This document shows, one piece after another, positions 33,616-44,246 of a DNA stretch of 64,000 bases (the stretch's first letter is position 1; each line of letters starts with the position of its first letter). The notes under the pieces were generated by a model, which was not told the origin of the DNA, ran no database searches, and was given only the letters and a program-made list of their open reading frames with translations. This stretch comes from Pleurostoma richardsiae (taxonomy: Eukaryota > Ascomycota > Sordariomycetes > Calosphaeriales > Pleurostomataceae): NCBI GenBank assembly GCA_030052745.1, contig JANBVO010000053.1:1-64000 (forward strand), given 5' to 3'. The translations under genes were made by a program, and so were the position numbers.

Positions 33616-34849
33616 CTAGAAGTTGTCCTGGCCCGTGAAACGCTCGTTCTGCACAATCTCAATCCAGTAACCATCCGGATCCAGGACGAAAGCCACGTTC
33701 TTCATCCGGCCGTCCGTCAGCCTCTTCTTCCAGTTGACGCTCATGCTCTCGAACCGCTCGCACGCCGAGTCAAGGTGGTCCACCGAGATGCCTTTCACCG
33801 GTTAGCGCCTCACTCGCATGGCATCGGGGAAAGGGGGGTGGACTTACAGATGTGGCCGAAGCCCTGCGGGCCCTTGTTTCCGTCATGGTAGGCGAAGTTG
33901 GGGTCCTTCTCCGTGCCGTGGTTCCACGTCAGCTCGAGCAAGCCCTCACGGTCAGCTGTTCCTGCGCCGCCCTCTGGGAGTCCTTTGGTGCCCGGATATC
34001 CAAGGAAGTACAGGGTGAAGCCCGCGCTCGGGTTGCCGCCCTCGCGCAGCAGCGTCATACCCATGACCTCCTGGTAGAACTTGAGGGACTTCTCCGCATC
34101 TTTGACGCGGATCATGGTGTGGTTCTGCGAGTTTCCCGAGTCAGAAAGCGCATATGGCTGTCAGAACCAGGGCTAACAGGCATCGCTCACCATCAGATAC
34201 GTCGAGGGGTCCGTCTCCTTCACATTCTCAGTCTCTTCGACCGGCTTCCGGCCGATGATCTCAACCCAGTAGCCGTCGGGGTCGAGAGCGAACGCGATGT
34301 TGCGCATGCGGCCGTCGGTCAGCTTCTTCTGGAACTTGTACCCGGCGTCCTCGAGGCGCGTGCAGGCGGCCTGGATGTTGTCGACGCTGATGCAGGTGTG
34401 GCCGAAGCCGCGGTGGGGCTCGACGTTGCCGTTGTTGACCTTGTACTCCGGGTCGCTCTCGGTGCCGTAGTTGTGCGTCAGCTCGATGACGCCCTCGCGG
34501 TCGAAGACGGAGTTGCCGTGGGACGGGGCCGAGGGCGAGTCGTAGGCCAGGAAGTACAGATCGAACTTGGCGTCGGGGAACTCGAGCTTCTTGACGAGCT
34601 TCATGCCCAGGAACTCGTAGAACTTGACTACGGGAGGTGTACCGGCTCGTTAGCTGGTGGCTGCTGGTTGGTATTGGGCAAGCTCCTGTCCCGGCTGGCA
34701 GACATACCCGACTCCTTCGGGTCTTTCACCCGGATCCTGATCGACGTCCCCTCTGTCAGCGACTTGGCGCAGGATTGTTTTCCGTATAGGTACGTAACTC
34801 ACATTGAGTGGTTGAACTTATAGTTCTTTGTGTCTGTGGTCGTCGCCAT
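33616..34849 (-). CDS. GLO1: Lactoylglutathione lyase (glyoxalase I), two-domain form
   Basis: Five exons (34803..34849, 34708..34736, 34191..34627, 33848..34124, 33616..33791) give 321 residues with all phases matching. Exon 2 is only 29 nt and supplies IRVKDPKES. The enzyme converts the hemithioacetal of methylglyoxal and glutathione to S-lactoylglutathione. Two tandem VOC domains are visible, as in yeast Glo1. Domain 1 has His14 (FNHSM), Glu in GVIELTHNYGTE, His in GFGHTC and Glu in DGYWVEIIG. Domain 2 has NHTMIRVKDAEKSLKFYQ, LLELTWNHGTE, GFGHIC and DGYWIEIVQNERF. Both sets of metal ligands are present, so both sites may be active. No targeting signal. Confidence is high. Confidence 0.95.
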
Positions 34850-36076
34850 GGTTGCGAGGAATCGAAGGGGCGCTGATACGGACGGAGAAGCTTCCGAGAG
34901 CTTTCGTTAGCCGAAAGATCGCTAACTGATGATAAGCAGGGGGCCACCGTACCTCCTTGCTTGAATGACTTCCTGAGGAGTGAGGATTGCAATCTGAGCC
35001 TCTGCGCAGCTCTGTACGGATTCATGCACGCTGTCCTGCGAGCAATTGGCGTTGTTCTACGGGCTACTATGCGAAGCTATACAGAAGAGGGGCTTCCTCG
35101 CTATGGGCTCCAAATGTTATCGCCGAAAACTGGCCCCTCCTGGCCCCTCCAGCTCGCACTGCACGATGTCATCAGCACGTGTGCCCCACTTCGGATTTCA
35201 GATGCACAGTTGTAATGCACAAATACCCAGGGATGCGCTGGATGGCTTATGTCATCCACTCAAGTACCAGGGTGTGCAATAAGCTTAAACGACTTTCGCG
35301 GATTGAGCTCGGCCGAGTTGCCAGCTCGTCTCTCATGATCTCATCTAAGGTGAGCTTGTTTTCCACCAGCTGCTGGATCTCAGACATCCACTAGGCGCAA
35401 TGATATCCCTAGTAGAGGAATGGTACCCGAGGAGAGTCCACTCTCAGCGGACGGACGGTGGTGCCGCAGTTTGGCTTCGTCCGTCCTCGTCGTCGGCTTC
35501 TTCTGTCGGCAGGATCGCCACGCGACTGAACGTTGTAATCCTCTCGTCATGATCTCTCTGCCCTGCAAGCCAGGCGGCTAGAACGAAGCGCCACAGATGA
35601 AGGACACTTGCAGTTTTCACCACTAAGCATGCGAAGAGCCAGGACCAGCAAAGCAAGTGCTTCATCGTTGATGTCAGGGCCCATTGCTGACTGCTGAGAA
35701 CTCCTAACGCCGTATTCGCGCCCAGCAGCCTGGGTCCGATGGGCCCTAGGCTCGTCATAGTTCTTGGTGGTACCGAATAAGGAAGTTGGCGAATTCTTAT
35801 TTCCGAGAAGAAAGGGGCGATTAGCAGCAAGCCCCCGGATCCGACAGTCATGGACCCTGTGCGAGATCAACGACGTCATGACGGTCCACGCGCTCAGTGC
35901 CCTATCGCGCATCCACCAGTCCTGCCAGTATAGGTGATGGCGATTCTCCAGTCACATATATAAGGCCAATGGCTCCGGTGATGTTGTGATATTCTTGGTA
36001 GGTTCTGTTCCATTGAGTCAATATCTGTCTGTATCCTCTCACAGTACAAATTACCACGCCCTCAGCAACCAATAAA
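34850..36076. other. Divergent promoter region
   Basis: Between the glyoxalase I start (minus) and the alcohol dehydrogenase start (plus). Overlapping frames at 35380-35912 have no recognisable domain. TGGCCCCTCC occurs as a tandem pair at about 35130-35152. Confidence 0.5.
35958..35965 (+). promoter_or_regulatory. TATA box with adjacent CCAAT
   Basis: TATATAAG is followed directly by GCCAATGG, about 112 bp upstream of the dehydrogenase ATG at 36077. This is strong core-promoter spacing. Confidence 0.55.
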
Positions 36077-37218
36077 ATGGGTTATCCGGATACATTCACG
36101 GGCTTCTGTGTCGATAGCCCAAAGACGTGGAATAAGTTCCATAAGGATGAGCTGACGCCTAAGCCATTTGGCCCCAATGACGTCGATGTTCAGATCGAGG
36201 CCTGCGGTGTGTGTGGCTCGGACGTCCACACTGTCACGGGTGGTTGGGGAGAGTACAAGGGCCCCTTGTGTGTCGGCCATGAGGTTGTAGGCAAGGCCGT
36301 CAAGGTGGGAGACGATGTTAAGGGCATCAAGGCTGGCGACAGAGTCGGCGTTGGTGCTCAGGTGTGGTCCTGCCTCAAGTGCCCTCAGTGCAAGAGCGCG
36401 AACGAAAATTATTGCCCTCACCTGGTTGGTATGTCTTACCCTCAACCCCTTAGATGTAAGGGCATCAATGTTAATACGCTGCAGATACGTACAACGCTAG
36501 CTATCCAGACGGTAGCAAAGCACACGGTGGCTTTGCCAATTATATCCGTGCTCATGAATACTTCACCTTCAAGATCCCAGATGCCCTTCCGTCGGATGCT
36601 GCAGCGCCATTACTGTGCGCCGGATTGACGACATATTCGCCTCTTGTGCGAGCGGGTGTTGGCCCAGGCTCCAAGGTTGCAGTCATCGGCGTAGGCGGCC
36701 TGGGCCACCTGGGCATACAGTGGGCGGCTGCCCTCGGCGCGGAGACATACGCCATGACGCACTCGCCTTCCAAGGCGGACGACATCAAGAAGCTCGGCGC
36801 CAAGGAGGTCATCGTCACGACCAAGGAGGGCTGGGCGGAGCCTTACGCCTTCACCTTCGACTTCATCCTCAACTGCGCGGACATGACCAACGAGTTCGAC
36901 ATGCAGACGTACCTGTCGACGCTCAGGGTCGGCGGCGAGTTCCACATGGTGGGCCTGCCGGACCAGCCGCTGCCAGAGCTGAAGGCTTTCGACTTCACGT
37001 CCAACGCCGCCAAGATCACTGGCAGCCACATCGGCAACCACCAGGAGATGGAGGGGTTGCTGAAGCTGGCTGCGGAGAAGGGCGTGCGGCCGTGGATTGA
37101 GACCATTGATATCTCGGAGGAGGGCTGCAAGCAGGCGATCGAGCGCCTGAACAAGAACGATGTCCGGTATCGGTTTACGCTGACTGGATTCGACAAGGCG
37201 TTTGGGACGAAGGAGTAA
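36077..37218 (+). CDS. Zinc alcohol dehydrogenase, NADP(H) cinnamyl/ADH6-like
   Basis: Exons 36077..36428 and 36485..37218 give 361 residues; the 56-nt intron (GTATGT, GCAG) yields CPHLVDTYNASYPDGSKAHG. The MDR fold is complete. Catalytic zinc ligands are at Cys46 (GVCGSDVH), His68 and Glu69 (CVGHEVVG). The structural zinc set is Cys99, Cys102, Cys105 and Cys113 (CLKCPQCKSANENYC). The Rossmann motif reads VIGVGGLGHLGIQWA. Ser/Lys residues after beta-2 (THSPSKADDIKKLGA) are typical of NADP preference in the CAD/ADH6-7 group, which reduces aldehydes broadly. The C-terminus reads YRFTLTGFDKAFGTKE. The substrate cannot be told from sequence. The neighbouring glyoxalase I also handles reactive carbonyls, but shared regulation is only a guess. 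Confidence 0.93.
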
Positions 37219-38092
37219 GTGATTACGGCACATACCTGTGTAAAATAGGCGTCTTGCGGGCTGGAAAGGCCCTGGTCTAAAAAGTTGTCTTCATTTGGCT
37301 ACTACCCAAGGTGCTCGACTTCGCATTGCTTGTTGTTTCATGTCGCCTCGAGATCATTTCACCTTGAAAAGGTCCGGGGAGATTAGGTACAAAAAAAGAG
37401 TTACGCAAGCTGTCCAGTTCAGAGTGAGAGCGCCTCTAGGCGAAGACGAGCAAAGCAAGGGGTGTACCTAAGGTAGTGATTCAACAACTTAGAAATTCCC
37501 TTACAGGTACTTTGTGTGCCTGACTAGAAATCTCAGCGTCAAGGGATACCAAGTGACTCCAGGAAGTGATATGATGACTCTTCCAACTGGTGAAGTGTAG
37601 AGTCGTTGCCGAGTTGCCTCACTAACAGACTGGTCCGTCTGCGAAACCTCAAAGGTCACTTCACCTGACGTTTAACGACACGGCATAACGTTTGGTAGCC
37701 GCCACTTTACGCGCTTCGAGCTTGGGGAGACTAATTTTAGTGAGACCCCGCGCTTTTAGCGGCACTTGCGGCCCTGATCCACTCATTGTGTGACTGGCAG
37801 TTGCAGCTGCCAGCACCGACTCGCCGCATATTAGGCCCATTTGGGCGAGCGCTGAACTACACCTACCGACCGACCTTTGTCCACTATCAACAACCACGAG
37901 AGGCCGATCATGAAGATGTAACCGCAACGCAGCAATGATATGCGCGAGTCTTTCATCCCATCAGTGTCCGATCAACAGATCCGTTCACGAAACCTCGTCA
38001 TCCGAACCAGCTGAACAGAGTTGAGACGCAAGGCTCGGCGGCTACGTCGACGAAGTGGTGGTGCCGCCGCCGCCGGATTGCCAAACCCGGGC
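37219..38092. other. Intergenic stretch
   Basis: No gene is supported. It includes the leader of the next gene. A Lys/Arg-rich reading frame just upstream of its ATG (about 38021-38092) could be a non-AUG extension. Confidence 0.5.
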
Positions 38093-40263
38093 ATGATGGA
38101 CACATTCTATGCCACAGCCAATATGGACTACGACGAAATAGCAGTTATGGACGCTACGGAAGATGCTGGAGACAAGACGGGAGCCGGAGGCACCCGAGTC
38201 ATCGAAAGATCGCCAATGAAAAAGACACGCTCACTGTCGGATGGAGGAGGGACGCCTCAGAAACTATCACCTTCACCTCACATCATAGAAGCCGCGCGCA
38301 GGACATCTAAGGACGATACATCTCTTCCGGGCTCAACACCCGTCACGACACCCGTCACGCCTCGGCGGTCCGAGTTCCCTTTGCGCGGCAGTGGTTTTTC
38401 GCTGCAGATGCCGCCTCGAGCCTCGACTCCTCCAGCCCAGCAGTCTTCGCCCTACGTCAAGCCCGCACCTCTCTCTCCAAAACTCGACCACTCACAGATA
38501 TACGCCTCGCCGACCACGAATATCCTACCTCGCCGCTCGCGCGGCCTCGACTTCTCTAGAGCGGCAACGAGCCTTCACCACTCCACGCTGGCGGAGCAGT
38601 CATCACCGGACTCCTCGCCCACGATGGGCGGTCGAGCCATGAACATCCCACATAGAAGAGGCGGAGAGTATGGCGGCACAGAGCAATCCTCAAATTCGTT
38701 ATGGTCTGTGATGGCGAACCACGACCGGATGCACATATCCAGTTCGCTGGGCAGCACTACCAACCTCGGCTCCGATACTTCGTCGACTTCCGACGACGAC
38801 GACCTCATGGACGAGGACATGATGGACGAAGCATACATCACCACACCTCAGGTCACCAAGACAGGAACGCCTATGGGCGTCAACTCTCCACACGCGGCAT
38901 GGGCGGTAGGTGGTGGCTCGCCCGCGGTCAACAGCCTGCTATCTTTCCAGCAGCGCCAGCGCCCACGCAAGCTGCCCAAGAAGAAGGTGATGGGATCACA
39001 TGGTCTGGGCTTTCACCCTTCTACTATTTCTTCACAAAACCTATCCAAATCACCACCAACTAATCTGGCGTCCTTCGGAAATATCGCGTCAACGAAGGAG
39101 ATCCAGGCCCCGCATGCGCGCAGGGAGAGCATCAGCTGGGCTGCGAACCAGTTACACATCTCTGGCAGCGAGAGCGATGAGAATATGAAATCCCAAATCG
39201 ATGTCGACGGAGTTCTTGGTCCAGGCGCGGATGCTCAGAACCGCGTCATCCGGCGAGTAGTTACTCGCCGGGGCAATCTTCTGGTAAGCTCTAACCATCC
39301 TTCCACCTTGACAGAGGTCGCTTGTGCTGACACTGTGATCAGCCCAAGACGAAGACTTTTGCACGGATCCGCGCCGCCCTTGCAGAGGAAGGCGCGCCGA
39401 TTGAAGCGGAGTTTCGGCGCGAGGCCGAGGTTGTCCGTCAAGTACTGGAGAGCGACATGGACCTTGAACCGCGGATTCCTCCGCCCGCCCTATCGACAGC
39501 TACCACGCGGCATTCTAGTCCTAACCTGACCGCACAAGAACTTAGAGACGACGTCCCGGATGAGGTCATGGCGCTGGACCCCAGCGGCCTCGGCCTCCCC
39601 GGCACCTTCAAGCAGCAAGCGCTGAAGAACTCTAAAGGCAAGGTCTTCTGGGACACCTTCTCCGACTCGAGCAGCATGGGTGGCTCTCGCACGACCCCTC
39701 CCCCGGCCGCCTTCCTTCCCCGCGGCTCCTCCTCCGGCCTCAGCATCGACGACGTCAACATGGACTCCCCGTCCGCGAGCTCCGGCCCCACGGCCGGCGG
39801 CCGGGACGGCTTCGGCAAGGACGGCTTCATCTTCCCCATGAACACCGGCACCAGCAGCAGCGGCGGCGACACCCCGCAGCAGGGCAGCGGCCCGGCGTCC
39901 GGGTCCGCAGCGGTCCCGCCCAGCGCCGCCGAGATCACGCGCCGCATCAACAGCAAGCGCCGCCGCGACGACGACTTCGACCCCGTGAGCTTCAAGCGGC
40001 GTGCCGTGTCGCCGGGCATGAGCGTGCACAACTCGCCCATCATGCAGAGCCCGCTGCAGCACGCGCCCTGGGGCGGGTCGCGGCCGGGTAGCAACGGCGG
40101 CGACAAGAGCGGCGGGGCTAGCGAGAGCGGGAGCCTGGTCGGGGATGGCGGCGGAAACGGCAAGGCCGGCGCGAGGGCCGCGAACAGTGGGCACAAGGCG
40201 AGGGTTGGATACCAGGGGATGGTGGATACGAACGACGGGATCACCAGGTTGAGCATCGAGTAG
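38093..40263 (+). CDS. Ser/Pro-rich orphan protein, about 703 residues
   Basis: Exons 38093..39283 and 39343..40263; the intron (donor GTAAGC, CTGAC branch, acceptor TCAG) joins RRVVTRRGNLL to PKTKTFARIRAALAEEGAPI. The product is mostly disordered, Ser/Thr/Pro-rich with many SP and TP sites (RSPMKKTRSLSD, TPVTTPVTPRRSEF), so it is a likely target of proline-directed kinases such as CDKs or MAPKs. Acidic (SDDDDLMDEDMMDEAY) and basic (RQRPRKLPKKK) patches and the KRRRDDDFDPVSFKRR cluster suggest nuclear location. The block around the splice, through EFRREAEVVRQVLESD, looks like the conserved core. I do not recognise the family; a transcriptional or cell-cycle regulator is a guess. The ATG is preceded by an open Arg-rich stretch without an ATG, so an upstream exon is possible. 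Confidence 0.75.
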
Positions 40264-41038
40264 GCGACGGCGACGGCGACGGCTCCCAGATTGGGAATGG
40301 TGGCCCGGGGTGCAGAGGTGGACGAGTTCGACACAAGAGGCGCCACGTTGTCTCGCAACGACTGCCGTCAAAGGTGCAGTTGCTCTGGCGTGAAGCGCGC
40401 CATATTCTCAGGAGACTGTTACAATTTTGCTTCATATGATCGGTACGGGGAGTTCAACAGAATGGCATTCCAGAAGGCGTTCTCGGCATCCGTCCGGCTG
40501 AGGTCTTTCCTCTCGGAGGTAGGGGAGCTCATATGCACCACATGGAATAGACCTACAAAATAATAAAGTATGATCACATAATGATTACAGCCCAGGCCGT
40601 GGTAGTAGGAATGTTCAATGCTCGCGAGCCATCTTTTCGGCCTGTGTTGCACAGGCTACTTCTATAAGGCAATCCGTCACCTATCGTAGGCAGCTTTGCA
40701 TAACATGTGCATTATCATGCTCGAGACGCCTCGCTGTCCTCTAGCAGAGTCCATCACAAAACACTCGTGCGACTTCGACATTCATGATGGCTTGGCACGA
40801 TGGCCTCTGAAAACACCCAGGCCCGTCTCTCCTCCAGCCTTGTCCGATTCAGCCATCGATTCATCATGTCGATCTACAGCGCCATGGGCCTCCCGAACAT
40901 GCCCAGCCCTGCCACACTCGCCTTTTCACCCCAGCGATCTGACAGCAGTTCCCAGAACCATGGATGAGCCGCAGGTCTCGCATATAGCAACCGTTAAATT
41001 CGTCTTGCTCCCCTGCCAGCTTTTCATACGGAACTCCC
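40264..41038. other. Intergenic stretch between convergent gene ends
   Basis: 3' flanks of the Ser/Pro-rich orphan (plus) and the roadblock-like gene (minus). Nothing else is supported. Confidence 0.5.
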
Positions 41039-41866
41039 TCATACGCCGATCCCCTCCTCCGGCATGCTCAGCATCCCCAGCCTGTCGTCCAGCCACCTCG
41101 CCAGCTCCTCGACGTGCCTCCGCATCGCGACCACCGCGGCCGTCGCCGCCGCCGCCGCCGCTCCAGCCGAGGACGCCGTCGTCGTGGCCGTGGCCGCCGA
41201 GCCGACCGTCGCCACGCCCGTCGCCACGCTCAGCACGCTCGCCGCCTCGGACGGCGACCCGATCGGCGGCGTGCTGCCGGCCGGCGCCGCATGGTGGTTA
41301 CTCGCGGGAGGCGCCGCCGCGGCGGGCGGGAGGTGGCTGTGGCCGTGGCCGTTCGTCTCCGGAGCGGGGTGCTGGTGCTGGTCGCCCTGGGCGTCCACCG
41401 GGCCGAAGCACACGAACAGCATCCCGCACCGCAGCCGGCGCATGACCACCACGTTGCCGCTCTCGAGCTGGATCGTCACCGCCGAGGGGCCGTCGTAGCC
41501 CCCTGACGCCTCCCTGGTCGCCGCCCTGCCGTTCTCGTTCCCTCCCCCACCACCACCATTATCCGGCTCGCCGGGCGGGGAGGCGCTGCTGCTGCTGCTT
41601 CCGCCGCCGAGCGCGGCGTCGACGGCCCTGCGGCCGGCCCGGCCGGCGTGGATGGCCCAGAGGGAGGAGGCGACGGTGGCCTGGGTGCGGAGGACGGAGA
41701 CGGGCAGCTGCGCGGCGGGGGAGCAGGCGTAGGAGAGGATCTTGCCGGTGGGGGTGAGCAGGAGGGCCGAGGTCAGCTGGGCGGAGAGGTTGGCGCGGAG
41801 GAAGGAGGTCAGGCGCTTGGTGAGGAGGAGGGGAGGGGGCTGCAGCGACGACGGGGAGGTGGCCAT
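41039..41866 (-). CDS. Roadblock/LC7-like domain protein
   Basis: Single exon, 275 residues. The N-terminal stretch (LTKRLTSFLRANLSAQLTSA, then LLLTPTGKILSYA, and QATVASSLWAI) and the later block VTIQLESGNVVVMRRLRCGM followed by LFVCFGP match the strand/helix order of roadblock/LC7 proteins, including the lysosome-associated LAMTOR2/Ego complex subunits. Between these halves sits an inserted low-complexity Gly/Ser/Asn loop (about residues 90-120). A His/Pro/Ala-rich segment and an Ala-rich helix precede the C-terminal helix (RRHVEELARWLDDRLGML). Roadblock proteins dimerise to scaffold small GTPases or dynein. The family is my inference from pattern; which complex it serves is unknown. The insertion makes it about twice the usual domain length. 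Confidence 0.65.
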   Translation of the reverse strand: MATSPSSLQPPPLLLTKRLTSFLRANLSAQLTSALLLTPTGKILSYACSPAAQLPVSVLRTQATVASSLWAIHAGRAGRRAVDAALGGGSSSSSASPPGEPDNGGGGGGNENGRAATREASGGYDGPSAVTIQLESGNVVVMRRLRCGMLFVCFGPVDAQGDQHQHPAPETNGHGHSHLPPAAAAPPASNHHAAPAGSTPPIGSPSEAASVLSVATGVATVGSAATATTTASSAGAAAAAATAAVVAMRRHVEELARWLDDRLGMLSMPEEGIGV

Positions 41867-42680
41867 TGCTGTATAAGAGAAGGCTGCGGCTGCTTCCGGG
41901 GTCCGGGAATGATTTATGGTAGGTTTTTCTGGGTGGTTAAGTCTTGAGCAGTCTGCGCAGCAGTCGTGGTGATGATTTATTGCGCCGCCGGTGCGGCGGA
42001 TGCGATTCGCGCCCCAGTAGCGACTTAGAGCCTTGTAGGGGATCTATTCCTGCATTTCTTATGTCTCTCTGGGGCGGTGAGAGTCTCGCGGGCTGGAGCT
42101 GAGTGAGGTTGCACGAGCTGTGATCGTCATCGCCGGGGGGTTCAGTCTCAATGGGAGGTGGTACGGGACGGAACAGCGCCGCTTGAGCTTATCGAGATTC
42201 GTACGACCCTACTACTAGTACGTAACGCCTGCAGTGATAGAGTCACCCCGCTGTGAGCCTGTGACGAGTGCCCCCAAAAGTGCCGGGGCCACTGCGAGGC
42301 TCGTTCGCAAAGTGGAGCATCTCAACTTCCTTCGAGCATCCCCGTATTGATCTGCAGGCCACGATTATCTAGTTCTCAACTCTTGGCCCTTGCGAGCCAC
42401 GGATCATGGACGGAACTTCAGTAAATGTCTTCTCGCCTCTACTCAAATCTCTAATCTCAACCTCCATATTTTTGTTGTCACGACGTGTACGAGTGCACTA
42501 CAACTGCAAATGCGCCAGGTGACGTCGCTTTCTCTCTGAATTCTTCTGTGGCCAATGTCGTCAAATCATAGGATTTTATTTCGTTGTTGTCTTACTCGAG
42601 ACATCGTGGTTGTCTACCGATATTTTACATACAATTGCATCTCTTCCCCTAAGCAGAGATCTCTCACGCCATTCGAGTCT
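41867..42680. other. Intergenic stretch
   Basis: Upstream of the roadblock-like gene and 3' of the carboxylesterase; no gene is supported. Confidence 0.5.
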
Positions 42681-44246
42681 TCAAGGATACGTGATATTCA
42701 GCGACACGCACGGAGCATCCAAATCCGGAATGCTGATAAGCGACGAAGCCGTCCCGTTCCCAAAGACTATGGCGCTCCCCGTGGGCTCCCAAGCGGGCCA
42801 TCCCATCGCAGGCAGGCCGTTGACCGGGTCCTTCATAAACGCGAGGTACAGGTCCTGCCAGTGCGCCGAGGTCGCCGCTTCCAGGGGCGTCGAGGGCCCG
42901 CCGTACTCGGCGTAGGTGCCGAACAGGAGCGGCAGCTCCGAGGTGTGGTACGCGCCCTCCCACGGCCGCGGCGAGATGTTGCTGAAGTTGGCCGTGTTGA
43001 AGTAGCGGAAGGACGTCGTGTTGGTGCGGTACAGCAGCTGCGACGAGTACGACGCCGGGCACCACTCGCCCGAGAGCGTCTTCTGGTGCACCACCGTCAT
43101 GTTCGGCCCCGCGGCGCCCGGCCACGCGATGAGCGACGCCTGCTCGTTTGCGTTGTTGCCGATGATGGCTGGCAGCTTGGCGAACTTGCCGGCGAGCGCG
43201 CGCGCGGTGTTGTCGCCGAACTTGGTGACGTTGTCGACGATGGGGCTGAACTTGATGGAGCCGTTGAGGTACAGCGGCTCGTAGAACTCGATGATGTCGG
43301 TCATGTTGACCTCGCGCAGGCAGTCGACCTCGGCCTCGGCCGACAAGTTGCCGCAGCCGAAGTGGCTGGCGACGAAGCTGAAGTTCAGCTGCTGGTGGTC
43401 GTTGTTGACGCCGGTGGCGAACACGGAGCCGGAGTGCTGGATTATGCCCTTGACGATGGGGTCGTCCGGGTACGCAAAGTTGTACATGTCGACGCTAGCT
43501 GCGCCGGAGCTCTGGCCCCAGAGCGTGATGCGCGAGGGGTCACCACCGAAGGCGGCAATGTTGTCTCGCACCCATTCCACGGCCGCGCGCTGGTCCATCA
43601 AGCCAACATTCTGCTCCGTGATGTTGATGCCACGGGCATTAGGGAACCCGAAGATATTCACCCGATAGCTAGGGTTGCCTCGTCAGCTAGAGGCCACGGA
43701 CAACTTGAGGAAAGACGGGTTTACGTACTTGATCGAGACGACAATGTGTGCCTGGGTGCGCTCAACCCATTGGTCCGGAACGAAGCCATTCGTCAAGAGG
43801 CCGCCCTCGTAGAACCCTCCGCCGAAGATCCAGACGATCACAGGCAATGGTTCGCTGGCCTGGCAGTTTCCGGGCTTGTAGGGAGTCCACACGTTCAGCG
43901 TGAGACAGTCCTCTGACACAGGGCCGTAGGGTTGTAGCCACGGCGTGTCGTAAGTATATACAGAGGGACTGTTCTCCTTCGTCAGGAGAAACTGGGGGCA
44001 GGATGGCCCTGTCTGGGTCGCGTCTATGCGCGCCTCTGGCGTCTTCTTCTGCGGGGCCAGGAACCGGAGCTTGCCGACAGGAGGCTCGGCAAATGGGACT
44101 CCCAGGAACTGGGCGACGTGCGGCGCTGAGCCGTTCAGCATGCCGTATACCTGGCCAACTGTGGTGTCGATTTGCAGCGTCCCGACGGCTCCGACGAGAG
44201 CGCCCTGGGACGCGAGGGCCAGCAACAGGGACTTCATGATGAACAT
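42681..44246 (-). CDS. Secreted type-B carboxylesterase/lipase
   Basis: Exons 43729..44246 and 42681..43668 give 501 residues; the 60-nt intron (GTACGT, CCTAG) restores VVSIKYNYR-like sequence as VVSINYRVNIFGFPNARG. The start MFIMKSLLLALASQGALVGA is a signal peptide. Family landmarks: FLGVPFAEPPVGKLRF, SEDCLTLNVWTP, the oxyanion-hole strand VIVWIFGGGFYEGG, MDQRAAVEWVRDNIAAFGGD and the nucleophile elbow GQSSGAASVDMY. The acid is probably the Glu in GNNANEQASL and the base the His in GAYHTSELPLLFG. Several NxS/T sites suggest N-glycosylation. It hydrolyses carboxylic esters outside the cell; the substrate is unknown. The elbow reads GQSSG instead of the common GESAG, a known variation in fungal members. 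Confidence 0.93.

Noticed and set aside
39490-40371. Minus-strand open frames of about 300 residues
   Set aside because: They are shadows of the Ser/Pro-rich orphan, whose phase-matched intron and conserved block support the plus strand.
42555-43916. 453-residue plus-strand open frame
   Set aside because: It lies antisense to the carboxylesterase, is Arg/Val/Asp-rich without domains, and results from high GC at third codon positions.
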